From: Actinoplanes solisilvae
Lineage (GTDB): Bacteria; Actinomycetota; Actinomycetes; Mycobacteriales; Micromonosporaceae
Direction: 5' to 3'
Assembly (NCBI RefSeq): GCF_003999975.1
Contig: NZ_RJAC01000026.1
Coordinates: 1 to 64,000 of the forward strand
Length of the DNA stretch: 64,000 nt
Positions 25,060 to 33,128 of this stretch are shown here, piece after piece. The position numbers and the translations under genes were made by a program. Numbering within the stretch: position 1 is the first letter of the stretch; each line of letters opens with the position of its first letter. The notes under the pieces were generated by a model, which worked only from the letters and a program-made list of their open reading frames with translations, was not told the DNA's origin and did no database searches.

Positions 25060-25991
25060 AGGCCATTGTCCAAACCACCTACGGCGACGCCGACGTGCTG
25101 CGCCTCGCCGACGTCCCCCGGCCGACGATCAAACCCAACCAGGTTCTCGTACGCGTCCACGCCGCCGGCGTCGACCGCGGCGCCTGGCACGCGATGACCG
25201 GACTGCCGCTCGTCGCCCGCCTCGGCTTCGGTTTGCGCAGCCCGCGCAACCCCACCCCCGGGCTCGACCTGGCCGGCACCGTCACCGAGGTCGGTGAACG
25301 GGTCACCGACTTCAAGGTCGGCGACGAGGTTTTCGGCGAGGGTTCCCGAAGCTGGGCCGAGTACGCCACGGCCAAACCGCACCGGCTTCTCCACAAGCCC
25401 GAGCACCTGACTTTTCCACAGGCAGCGGTTATCCCCACCTCCGGCGCGACCGCCCTGCGCATGCTCGCGCCGTCCACAGCCCCCACCCGCGACGTATTGA
25501 TCATCGGCGCGGGCGGCGGGGTCGGCTCGTTCGCGGTCCTCCTGGCCAAGTCACGCGGCGACAGGGTGACCGCGGTGTGCAGCACGGCCAAGCTCGAAGC
25601 CGTACGCCGTTTCGGCGCCGACCACGTCATCGACTACACCCGCGAGCCTTTGACCGGCTCCTACGACCTCATCATCGACATCGCCGGCAACCGCCCGCTG
25701 CCGGCGTTGCGCGCACTGCTTCGTCCACAGGGCACCCTGTGCCTGACCGGCGGCGAGAACGGCGGCCGCTTCTTCGGCGGCCTGGAACGCAACCTGCAGG
25801 CCAAAACCGTCTCCCCGTTCATCAAACACACCCTGCGCGCCCCGATCGTCATCGCGAACCGGACCGACCTGGCGGCCCTGACGTCGATCTCGTCACCGCT
25901 GGAGCGCACCTACCCCCTCGAAGAGGCCCGGACCGCCATGGACCGCCTGGCCACCGGCCGGGTAACCGGGAAGCTCGCCCTGACAATGTAG
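25056..25991 (+). CDS. NAD(P)-dependent medium-chain alcohol dehydrogenase/quinone reductase
   Basis: 311 residues. KAIVQTTYGDADVLRLADVPRP start, TPGLDLAGTVTEVGERVTDFKVGDEVFG, and cofactor loop VLIIGAGGGVGSFAVLLAKS. The zinc-ligand cysteines are missing, placing it with the NADPH quinone oxidoreductases that reduce electrophilic carbonyls. GTG start within the XRE stop codon. As the last gene of the XRE operon it is likely the enzymatic output of that regulatory unit. Confidence 0.88.
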   Translation: MKAIVQTTYGDADVLRLADVPRPTIKPNQVLVRVHAAGVDRGAWHAMTGLPLVARLGFGLRSPRNPTPGLDLAGTVTEVGERVTDFKVGDEVFGEGSRSWAEYATAKPHRLLHKPEHLTFPQAAVIPTSGATALRMLAPSTAPTRDVLIIGAGGGVGSFAVLLAKSRGDRVTAVCSTAKLEAVRRFGADHVIDYTREPLTGSYDLIIDIAGNRPLPALRALLRPQGTLCLTGGENGGRFFGGLERNLQAKTVSPFIKHTLRAPIVIANRTDLAALTSISSPLERTYPLEEARTAMDRLATGRVTGKLALTM

Positions 25992-26661
25992 AGAGCTGTC
26001 CGGCACGGCCCAGGCCATGTACGCCCCTTCGCCGTGAAGGCCTGTCCGCTGAGATCCCGAGTCGAGCATCCGCTTCGTGCCGACGGACACGTGCCCCATG
26101 CCCGCGTCCCATTCCCCTCGCGCATGCTGATGAAGCCGGATAAAAGCTCCCGACTTCACGAAAACGGGCCCCTCCCAGCCATAATCAATCGGCGGTGTCG
26201 GATCCAGGCGCCGGACTCCTGGGTTCAGACCCCTGAACCGCGATCGAGACCCCTGCATCAAGGATCAGCAGAACGATCAAGCAGCGAAAGGCCTGGTTCC
26301 TGGTAATACCCACAGTGGCGAGCCAACGGGGCACCGCAAACGGCCATTCCGGGGCACCACGACAGAGAAACCGGGCGTTGCCCGGCTCTCGCTGGCAACC
26401 CGACGGCCGGCTCGGCGCTCGCTTCAGCCCTCGGCAAGTTCCGCTCGGCACTCGGCGCTCGAATCGGCGCTCGGCGCTCGAATCGGCGCTCGGCGGGCTC
26501 GGAGCGGCGCTCGGCGGGCTCGGAGCGGCGCTCGGCGGGCTCGGAGCGGCGCTCGGCGGGCTCGGAGCGGCGACCGACAGGCTCGGGTTGGTGATCGGCG
26601 TGCTTGGTTTGGCGGTCCGGGCGGCGGTTGGGTCGTCGGCGGGATTTGGAATGATCTATGT
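25992..26661. other. 670-base region without a recognised gene
   Basis: Lies between the XRE operon and the O-methyltransferase. Codon bias is weak on all frames. The left part (26000-26260) has an open frame on the minus strand with a few sensible-looking residues but no start signal; I do not call it. The right part is taken by GGCGCTC-rich repeats (see 26484-26567). A TTTGGAATGATC stretch just before 26662 may hold the methyltransferase promoter. Confidence 0.5.
26484..26567. repeat. Tandem repeat, four perfect 21-bp units
   Basis: CGGCGCTCGGCGGGCTCGGAG occurs four times head to tail, preceded by shorter variants of GAATCGGCGCTCGG (26454-26483). Unit length is a multiple of three, so open frames cross it in both directions, but no credible gene does. 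Confidence 0.9.
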
Positions 26662-27678
26662 ATGTTGACGCCGACCCCGTTGATGGGGCTTGTTACCGGT
26701 TTCTGGAGCTTCAAGACGTTCGCGGCCGCCGTGGAGATGGAGCTCTTCACGCGGCTGGCGGGCGGCCGCACGATGACCGTCGCCGAGGCCGAGAAGGAGT
26801 TGGGGCTGGCCGACCGGCCGGCCGATCTGTTGCTCACCGCGTGCGCCTCGCTCGGGCTGCTCGCGAAGGACGGTGACGGCTATCGCAACACCGAGCTGGC
26901 CGAGGAGTTTCTGGTCAAGGGCAAGCCCTACTACTTCGGCGGTCAGGTGACCTATTGCGATCAGCGCACCTACCTGCCCTGGCACCGGGTGGGGGAAGCG
27001 CTTCACACCGATCGACCGCTCACCTGGGACCCGTCCACACAGGAGTCCATGTTCGATACAGCCGACCCTCGCATGCTGGAGAGCTTCTGGGGCGCCATGT
27101 ATTCGACGTCCATCTTCACGGCGAAGGAGCTCGCGGCGCACGTCGACCTGAGCGGCAGTGAGCGCCTGCTCGACGTGGGTGGCGGCTCCGGGGCGTACCC
27201 GATCGAGCTTTGCCGTTTGCTGCCGAGCCTGAGCGCGACCGTCTTCGATCTGCCGCACGTGTGCGAGATCGCCGCGGGCAACATCGCCGCCGCGGGCCTG
27301 AGCGACCGCATCGCCACCACGCCCGGCGACTTCCTCACCGACGAGCATCTGCCGGAGGGCCACGACGTCGTGCTCTTCAGCATGATCCTGCACGACTGGG
27401 ACGCCGCCACGAACCAACAACTTCTGACCAAGGCGTACGAGGCCCTCGCGCCCGGCGGACGGGTGGTCATCTCGGAACTGCTGCTCAACGCCGAACGAAC
27501 CGGACCCGCCTCCGCCGCCCTGATGGGCATGAACATGCTCGTCGAGACCGTGGGCGGCCGGAACTACTCCGACGCCGAGTACACGGACTGGCTCGCAGCG
27601 GCCGGCTTCACCGATATCCACACCGTGCACTTCGACGCGCCGGGCGCGAACGGCGCGGTCATCGCCATAAAGCGCTGA
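26662..27678 (+). CDS. O-methyltransferase (acetylserotonin/polyketide type)
   Basis: 338 residues. The N-terminal winged helix used for dimerisation is visible (AAAVEMELFTRLAGGRTMTVAEAEKELGL, LLLTACASLGLL), then SAM motif I LLDVGGGSGAYPIELCRL, VFDLPHVCEIA, FLTDEHLPEGHDVVLFSMILHDWD and GGRVVISELLLN, the class II O-methyltransferase plan. Such enzymes methylate phenolic hydroxyls in pigments and polyketides. No biosynthetic neighbours are present, so the substrate is unknown. ATG at 26662 with no ribosome site. Confidence 0.88.
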   Translation: MLTPTPLMGLVTGFWSFKTFAAAVEMELFTRLAGGRTMTVAEAEKELGLADRPADLLLTACASLGLLAKDGDGYRNTELAEEFLVKGKPYYFGGQVTYCDQRTYLPWHRVGEALHTDRPLTWDPSTQESMFDTADPRMLESFWGAMYSTSIFTAKELAAHVDLSGSERLLDVGGGSGAYPIELCRLLPSLSATVFDLPHVCEIAAGNIAAAGLSDRIATTPGDFLTDEHLPEGHDVVLFSMILHDWDAATNQQLLTKAYEALAPGGRVVISELLLNAERTGPASAALMGMNMLVETVGGRNYSDAEYTDWLAAAGFTDIHTVHFDAPGANGAVIAIKR

Positions 27679-27735
27679 TACGACGAGCGGCCGTACACAG
27701 ACACGGCTGACTGAGAGCAAAGCGGGAACGGGCCG

Positions 27736-28461
27736 TCAGGCGACCCGGTCGTTGTGCGCGGTCGCGAGCAGCGGCAACAGGGCTTCCGGCCGCTCGACGT
27801 GAGCGTTGTGGCCCAGGCCGGGCAGATCGATCGGGTCGGTGCCCAGGTCGGCGATCTGTCCGGCGGTGACCATGTGGTCGTGTTCGCCGCGGGCCAGCAG
27901 CACCGGGACGGTGGCCAGTTCGAGGAGGGCGGCCACGTGCGGGTCGCCCACCGCGAACGCTCGCTGGTCGAAGGTCGGCCGCCAGCCCTCGGGGGTCTCG
28001 GTGACCGCGGATGCCGGGGCGTCGCCGTCGAGGCCGGCCACCTTCGCGTGGCGGCGTGCGGCCTCCTCGCGGGTGGCGTACGCGGGGGCGGGGCGCTCGG
28101 CGAGCGCTGCCGCCTTCGCCAGCTCGTCCTCGGTCCAGGACACCTTGATGCCCAGCCCGATCACGGCCAGCACTCCGGGGCGGCCGGCCAGGTGGAGCCC
28201 GATCACGCCACCGAACGAATGACCGACGATCACGGTGCCTAGGGGGTCGACGAGGCCGGCGACGGCGGCGGCCACCCCGGCGAAGGAGTAGGACGGCAGC
28301 GCGGACGAACCCCCGTGCCCGGGCAGGTCGGGCGCGACCCATGCGGCGTCGCCGAGCTGGGCGGCCAGCCCTTCCCAGACTTCGGCCGTGGCGCCGAGGC
28401 CGTGCAACAGCAAATAGGTCGGCGATTCAGCGCCGCCGGTAAGAACACGCAGATCGGTCAC
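27736..28461 (-). CDS. Alpha/beta hydrolase
   Basis: 241 residues. TYLLLHGLGATAEVWEGLAAQL gives the oxyanion HG, DLPGHGGS the strand-4 loop, VIVGHSFGGVIGLHLA the nucleophile Ser, and LGHNAHVERPEAL the catalytic His, with a RGEHDHMVT acidic loop. No signal peptide. Similar to small esterases and haloperoxidase-like hydrolases; substrate not predictable. Convergent with the methyltransferase. Confidence 0.88.
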   Translation of the reverse strand: MTDLRVLTGGAESPTYLLLHGLGATAEVWEGLAAQLGDAAWVAPDLPGHGGSSALPSYSFAGVAAAVAGLVDPLGTVIVGHSFGGVIGLHLAGRPGVLAVIGLGIKVSWTEDELAKAAALAERPAPAYATREEAARRHAKVAGLDGDAPASAVTETPEGWRPTFDQRAFAVGDPHVAALLELATVPVLLARGEHDHMVTAGQIADLGTDPIDLPGLGHNAHVERPEALLPLLATAHNDRVA

Positions 28462-28592
28462 CCCGACAGCATGACGCAGTCGAGCGGGAAAATCGGACCA
28501 CGACGGGCCGTGAGATCCGTGTCACGATCACGCTCAACTGGTTCAGATTCCCAGCTCACGCATAGCAAGAACCCCAGGTCAGCTCCAGTAGC

Positions 28593-29906
28593 GTGAGCGC
28601 AGTGAAACGGTTCAGAAAGTCGGCGGTCACGGTTTCGGCGGCGCTCGTGGTCTTCATAGTGGTGGCCATCGTGCTCGTACGGCGGGACTCGACCCGCAAC
28701 GACGACAGCGGCGGAACGACGGGGGTCGCGCAGCCCAGCGCCGAGCCGAGCCCCGATCCGACCACTGGCGCGAGCACCGAGCCGAGCACTGAACCGAGCG
28801 CCGCGGGGACGCCCTGGACCGGTACCTGGGCGGTCGCGCTGCAGGACGGCGGACGCGGATTCGAGCGGCAGACGGTCCGGCAGGTGGTGCGGACCAGCAT
28901 CGGCGGGGACACCGTACGCCTCCGCCTCTCCAACGAGTTCGGCACCGGACCCCTGACCGTCAGCGCCGTCTATCTGGCTCGGTCCCTGCGCACCAGTACG
29001 GTCGACGCGGGCACGAACACCAAGGTGACCTTCGGCGGCACCGACTCGGTGACCATCGCGGCGGGGAAGACGGCCGTCAGCGACGCGGTCGACTTCACGT
29101 TGCCGGCCGGCGCGGACGTCGCGGTCACCGCCTATGTCCCCCAGGAGATCGACTCGGTCAGCCAGCACGTCTTCGCGAACCGCAACAACTATGCCGCCTC
29201 CGGCAATCAGAGCGCGAAAGCGTCGCTCTCGGGCGCGCGCACTTTCGACAACTACGCGTTCCTGGCCGGCGTCGACGTGCAGAACGCGGCCGCCTTGGGC
29301 TCGGTCGTCGCGCTCGGCGCGTCGATCACCGACGGGTTCGACTCGTCGTTCAACCAGAGCCGGCGCTGGCCCGACCAGCTCGCCAAGCGTCTGCTGGCCG
29401 CGGGCACCCAGGTCGGCGTGCTCAACGCGGGCATCAGCGGCAACATGCTGGTCGGTGACGGCTCCGGCGAGAGTGCCGTGAAGCGCTTCGACCGCGACGT
29501 GCTGGCCCAGCCGGGCGTGAAATGGGTGATCGTCTCGGACACCGCGATCAACGACCTCGGCGGCGACGACGGCATCGGCAGCACCGAGCTCGTAGCGGCG
29601 ATGCAGGACCTGATCCAGCGCAGCCACGACGCGGGCGTCAAGATCTTCTGCTCGACCCTGACCCCGTACGAGGGTGCCGATTACTGGAGTTCGCAGGGCG
29701 AGACCGGCCGTGCGGCGATCAACGACTTCCTCAAGGCCGACGGCAGCGGCTGCGACGCGGTGGTCGACTTCGACGCCGCGCTCCACAACCCGAGCTCCCC
29801 CACCAAGTATGCCGCCCGCTACGACACCGGCGACCACCTGCACCCGAACGACGCCGGCATGGAAGCCCTGGCCGCCGCCGTCGATCTGGACCTGTTCCGC
29901 TCCTGA
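28593..29906 (+). CDS. Secreted or membrane-anchored SGNH/GDSL hydrolase
   Basis: 437 residues. N-terminal membrane segment (VTVSAALVVFIVVAIVLV) acting as signal or anchor, a Ser/Pro/Glu-rich spacer to about residue 68, a beta-rich domain (TGTWAVALQDGGRG...), then the SGNH blocks GASITDG (Ser nucleophile in a GAS variant of GDS), NAGISGN, SDTAINDLGG and DHLHPND (catalytic Asp-His). Family members deacetylate or de-esterify polysaccharides and lipids. GTG at 28593; GTG at 28602 is an alternative. Confidence 0.88.
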   Translation: MSAVKRFRKSAVTVSAALVVFIVVAIVLVRRDSTRNDDSGGTTGVAQPSAEPSPDPTTGASTEPSTEPSAAGTPWTGTWAVALQDGGRGFERQTVRQVVRTSIGGDTVRLRLSNEFGTGPLTVSAVYLARSLRTSTVDAGTNTKVTFGGTDSVTIAAGKTAVSDAVDFTLPAGADVAVTAYVPQEIDSVSQHVFANRNNYAASGNQSAKASLSGARTFDNYAFLAGVDVQNAAALGSVVALGASITDGFDSSFNQSRRWPDQLAKRLLAAGTQVGVLNAGISGNMLVGDGSGESAVKRFDRDVLAQPGVKWVIVSDTAINDLGGDDGIGSTELVAAMQDLIQRSHDAGVKIFCSTLTPYEGADYWSSQGETGRAAINDFLKADGSGCDAVVDFDAALHNPSSPTKYAARYDTGDHLHPNDAGMEALAAAVDLDLFRS

Positions 29907-29925
29907 ACGACCGCTCAAACACCGC

Positions 29926-30702
29926 TCAGGCGGCGCCGCCGTTGGAGAAGATGGTCTGGCCGTTGATCCAGCGGCCGTCGACGCCGGCCAGGAACGAGAC
30001 CGCGCGGGCGGCGTCCTCGGGGGTACCGAGGCGCTCGAGCGGGGTGAGCGCGGTCAGGCGGTCGATGACCTCTTGCGGCTTGCCGTCGATGAACAGCGGG
30101 GTGGACGTCGGGCCGGGAGCCACCGTGTTGACCGTGATGTCGCGGCCGCGCAGCTCGCGGGCCAGGATCAGGGTCATCGCCGAGACCGCGCCCTTCGTGG
30201 CCGCGTACGCCGCGTAGTTGGGCTGCTGGAGCCGCAGCACCGAGGTCGCGACGTTGATGATCGCGCCGCCCGGCCGTACGCGCCGCGCCGCGAGCTGGGA
30301 CACGACGAAGGTGCCGCGAACATTCGTACGGTGCATGCGGTCGAAGTCGTCGAGCGACATCGACGCGAGCGGGGCCAGCAGCATGATGCCGGCCGTGTTG
30401 ACGACCACGTCGACCCCGCCGAAACGCTCCTCGACCGCGTCGAACAGGGCCGTCATGGCCACCTCGTCGGCCACGTCGCCGCCGAGCGCGATCGCCACCC
30501 CGCCCTCCGCCCCGATCTTGGCGACGACCTCTTCGGCCCGCTCACGGTTGGTCGCGTAGTGCACCACGACCGTCATGCCGTCGGCCGCGAGACGCTCGGC
30601 CGTCGCCTGCCCGATGCCACCCGAACCACCGGTGACGATCGCGACCCGGCCCACCGAGGCGTCCCCGCCGACCGAAGCATCGCCCATCGGAATCGAACTC
30701 AT
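29926..30702 (-). CDS. Short-chain dehydrogenase/reductase
   Basis: 258 residues from the ATG at 30702 (an upstream in-frame ATG at 30741 lies in the operator and is unlikely). Cofactor loop VTGGSGGIGQAT, VVNTAGIM, and the active-site YAAYAATKG with Tyr-x-x-x-Lys; a preceding ATSVL supplies Ser. HYATNRE at strand 2 suggests NADPH. Close to the 3-oxoacyl-ACP reductase (FabG-like) SDRs often paired with TetR regulators. Divergent from a TetR gene across a double operator. Confidence 0.9.
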   Translation of the reverse strand: MSSIPMGDASVGGDASVGRVAIVTGGSGGIGQATAERLAADGMTVVVHYATNRERAEEVVAKIGAEGGVAIALGGDVADEVAMTALFDAVEERFGGVDVVVNTAGIMLLAPLASMSLDDFDRMHRTNVRGTFVVSQLAARRVRPGGAIINVATSVLRLQQPNYAAYAATKGAVSAMTLILARELRGRDITVNTVAPGPTSTPLFIDGKPQEVIDRLTALTPLERLGTPEDAARAVSFLAGVDGRWINGQTIFSNGGAA

Positions 30703-30725
30703 CGTGACCACCCTCAACAATGTTG

Positions 30726-30775
30726 TAGACAAGCTGTCCATTTAAAAGTAGACCACTTGTCCATATACTGCAAGA
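30726..30775. promoter_or_regulatory. TetR operator repeats and leaderless promoter
   Basis: Two 16-base direct repeats, TAGACAAGCTGTCCAT (30726-30741) and TAGACCACTTGTCCAT (30749-30764), agree at 13 of 16 bases and each is partly dyadic. TATACT (30764-30769) at the end of the second repeat, 17 bases after TTTAAA (30741-30746), forms a promoter for the TetR gene whose GTG at 30776 is six bases beyond. A TetR bound here would block its own promoter and that of the SDR. Confidence 0.65.
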
Positions 30776-31384
30776 GTGACTGACACCCAGAACGGGCTGA
30801 GGCGCGGCCGTGGGCGACGACCCGCCGAAGCCGTACGCCAGGCCGCGCTGTCCGCCGCCGGCGAGATGCTCTTCGAGAGCGGTCTGGCCGGGCTGACCTT
30901 CGACAAGGTGGCGCAGCGGGCCGGCGTCAGCAAGATGACCCTCTACAAATGGTGGCCGTCCCCCGGCGCACTCGCCTTCGAGGCGTACTTCGAGGCTGTC
31001 GAGACGAGGCTGGCCTTCGACGACACGGGCGACATCGAACACGATCTGCGCAGTCAACTGCACGCTTTTGTACGTTTGATGACCGCCGAACATGGCGGCC
31101 CCGTGATCGCCGCCCTCGTCGGTGCCGCCCAGTCGGATCCCGACCTCGCCACCCTGTTCACCGCCGAATACACCCGCCCCCGCCGTGATCTGGCCGCCGA
31201 CCGGCTCCGAACGGCGCAGCAGGCCGGCCAGATCGCCGCCGACGTCGACCCCGAGGTCGTCATAGATCAGTTGTGGGGCGCCTGCTACCACCGACTGCTC
31301 ATGCCCGCCGAGCCCCTGACCACCGACTTCACCGATGCTCTGCTCCGCAACCTGATGCGCGGCATAGCCGGCGGCAACCGATGA
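30776..31384 (+). CDS. TetR/AcrR-family repressor
   Basis: 202 residues. The DNA-binding part is RRPAEAVRQAALSAAGEMLFESGLAGLTFDKVAQRAGVSKMTLYKWWPSPGALAF, with VSKMTLYKWW as recognition helix; the C-terminal ligand domain carries WGACYHRLLMP as in the TetR_C_11-like group. GTG start without ribosome site, predicted leaderless. Divergent from the SDR, its likely target, and followed by mazG with ATGA overlap. Confidence 0.9.
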   Translation: MTDTQNGLRRGRGRRPAEAVRQAALSAAGEMLFESGLAGLTFDKVAQRAGVSKMTLYKWWPSPGALAFEAYFEAVETRLAFDDTGDIEHDLRSQLHAFVRLMTAEHGGPVIAALVGAAQSDPDLATLFTAEYTRPRRDLAADRLRTAQQAGQIAADVDPEVVIDQLWGACYHRLLMPAEPLTTDFTDALLRNLMRGIAGGNR

Positions 31385-31710
31385 ACCTGGACGACTATCA
31401 GCGCGGCGCCCTGCGCACCGCCGCGCCGCGCGACAAGAAGAACGAACTGCTGCACCTCGTGCTCGGACTGGTCGGCGAGTCGGGCGAGGTCGCCGAGAAG
31501 TTCAAGAAGTGGGTACGCGACCTCGACAGCGACGAGTCCCGAATCGATCGGGACGACATCGCGAAGGAACTCGGCGACGTGCTGTGGTACGTGGCGGTGC
31601 TGGCCGACTATCTCGACCTGTCGCTGGACGACATCGCGAAGGCCAACCTCGCGAAGCTGGCCAGCCGCCAGGAACGCGGCGTGCTGGGCGGCAGCGGCGA
31701 CAACCGCTGA
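31381..31710 (+). CDS. MazG-like nucleotide pyrophosphohydrolase
   Basis: 109 residues, one MazG domain. The metal-binding pattern is visible as GESGEVAEK (Glu33, Glu36, Glu39) and KELGDVLWY (Glu63, Asp66), the four acidic residues that hold two Mg2+ for hydrolysis of NTP to NMP and pyrophosphate. Single-domain forms act in house-cleaning or are phage-like. ATG overlaps the TetR stop, so it is coupled with it although functionally unrelated. Confidence 0.9.
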   Translation: MNLDDYQRGALRTAAPRDKKNELLHLVLGLVGESGEVAEKFKKWVRDLDSDESRIDRDDIAKELGDVLWYVAVLADYLDLSLDDIAKANLAKLASRQERGVLGGSGDNR

Positions 31711-31730
31711 ACACACAGCGGGCCGCCCCG

Positions 31731-31852
31731 GAACGAGCACGAACGAGCACGAACGAGCAAAGCCCCGCGCAAACGAGCCGGACGTTGCGCGAACGCGCAA
31801 TGCCTCGCGCAGACGAGCCGAACGCTGCGCGAACGCGCAATGCCTCGCGCAG
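31731..31852. repeat. Two tandem repeat arrays after mazG
   Basis: GAACGAGCAC is repeated three times (31731-31760, last unit ending in A), followed by two 40-base units starting ACGAGCCG at 31773 and 31813 that differ at only two positions, and a partial third. Each 40-base unit contains the dyad TGCGCGAACGCGCA, so the transcript could fold into repeated stem-loops between the convergent mazG and HEAT-repeat genes. Confidence 0.85.
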
Positions 31853-31875
31853 ACGAACCTGGCACTGCGTCCTGC

Positions 31876-33119
31876 CTACCCCGAACGGGTGGCCCGGAGC
31901 AGGCGGCGGGCGGCGTCGCGGAGCCGTTCGTCCAGGACCGGATCCCGGTCGAGGCGCCGAGCCGAGTCGCGGAACTCCCGGACCCGCCCGGCCGCTTCCG
32001 GCGGCAGCACCGCAAGATCGGCCAGGGCCTCGATCGCGTCGCCGTGCACCGGCTGCACCTCGCTGCCCGGCTCGCCGAGCACCCCGGCCAGGGCTGTCGC
32101 GGCGGGCCCGGTCTCGCCGGTGATGCGGTGGTGAGCGACAGCGGTGCGGACCCGCGTCCAGACGTCGGCGCTGCCGAGCAACGGGGTCACCAGCTCGGGC
32201 AGCGGTGGCGCGGCGCGGGCCACCTCGATGAGATACCAGTCCGGCCGGTCGCCGTCGGTGAGCAGCGTCCGGAGCACGTCGAGCGCCACGGCCGGCGGGT
32301 GGCCGAGGACGAGCCACGACGCGGCCGCGGCCGCGCGCTGCATCTCGACCGGTGAGCGCATGGCCGACGCGAGCGCGGCGGTGACCGCGGGGTCCGCGGC
32401 CGCCGACGGAATGACGGCGAACTGACGGGCGACCACGATGCCCGCCGTGTGGCGAGCGGTGAGTGCGAGGAGTTCCGGCAGCAGGCGTTCGGCCATGCTG
32501 GGCTCCAGCGCCGCGACGAGGGTGATGGCGTCGTTGCCCCGGGTGTAGGCCAGCATGCCGCGGATCACCTCGATGACGGGTTCCTTGTCGGGCAGCGCGG
32601 CCAGCACGGCCGGTGGCAGCTTGCCGGCGTCCGGCGGCACCGCGTCCCACCGGGCCAGGCAGCGCAGCGCGGCGTGTCTTAGGTCCCGGTCCGGATGGGC
32701 GGCCGCGGTGGTCAGCAGCCGTCGGGTGTCGGCCGGCAGGCTCGGCAGCCGGTCGAGGGCTGTCGCCAGGTCGACGATGCGCAGCCGCAGACGGTTGGGG
32801 GCGTCCGGGATCGGTGCGTGGGTGAGCAGCCGCACGGACTGGTGGTCGCGATCTCGCCAGGCGTGGTGCAGCGCCGCCACCAGCCCGGTGCCGTTGCAAC
32901 CGTGGTCCCCGGCGTCGATCCACCGGGCCGCCACGGCGAATGCGGTGTCCGGCTCCTCGATCAGAAGCTCGACGGTCTCGGCGCGCTGGTCGTCGTCGCG
33001 GGGCCGGTCGCCGGCGGCGGCGACCGCCGCGCGGACGGCAGCAGGTCGACGGCCACGACCGTCACGGCCCTGGTCAGCTTCTCCCACGCGACCGCGTCAA
33101 GGTCATCGGGCGCTCGCAT
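31876..33119 (-). pseudogene. HEAT-repeat protein with probable N-terminal frameshift
   Basis: The main frame gives about 400 residues of alpha-helical repeats (HPDRDLRHAALRCLARWDAVP, SPVEMQRAAAAASWLVLGHP, SADVWTRVRTAVAHHRI), typical of HEAT-like scaffold proteins. A natural-looking start, MRAPDDLDAVAWEKLTRA, lies at 33119 in another frame, and its reading continues sensibly only if the frame changes near 33040-33065 into PAAVRAAVAAAGDRPRDDDQR. Without the change the protein would begin at 33087 with an implausible Arg/Gly-rich stretch. Either a real mutation, a sequencing error, or a wrong start; the body of the gene looks intact. Binding partner unknown. Confidence 0.6.
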
Positions 33120-33128
33120 CGCAGCACC

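Noticed and set aside
25893..26261. Open frame on the minus strand with readable segments such as GWEGPVFVKSGAFIR
   Set aside because: It overlaps the end of the dehydrogenase gene, has no ribosome site and I know no family for it; left as an unresolved possibility.
26484..26567. CRISPR array
   Set aside because: The units touch each other without spacers; it is a simple tandem repeat.
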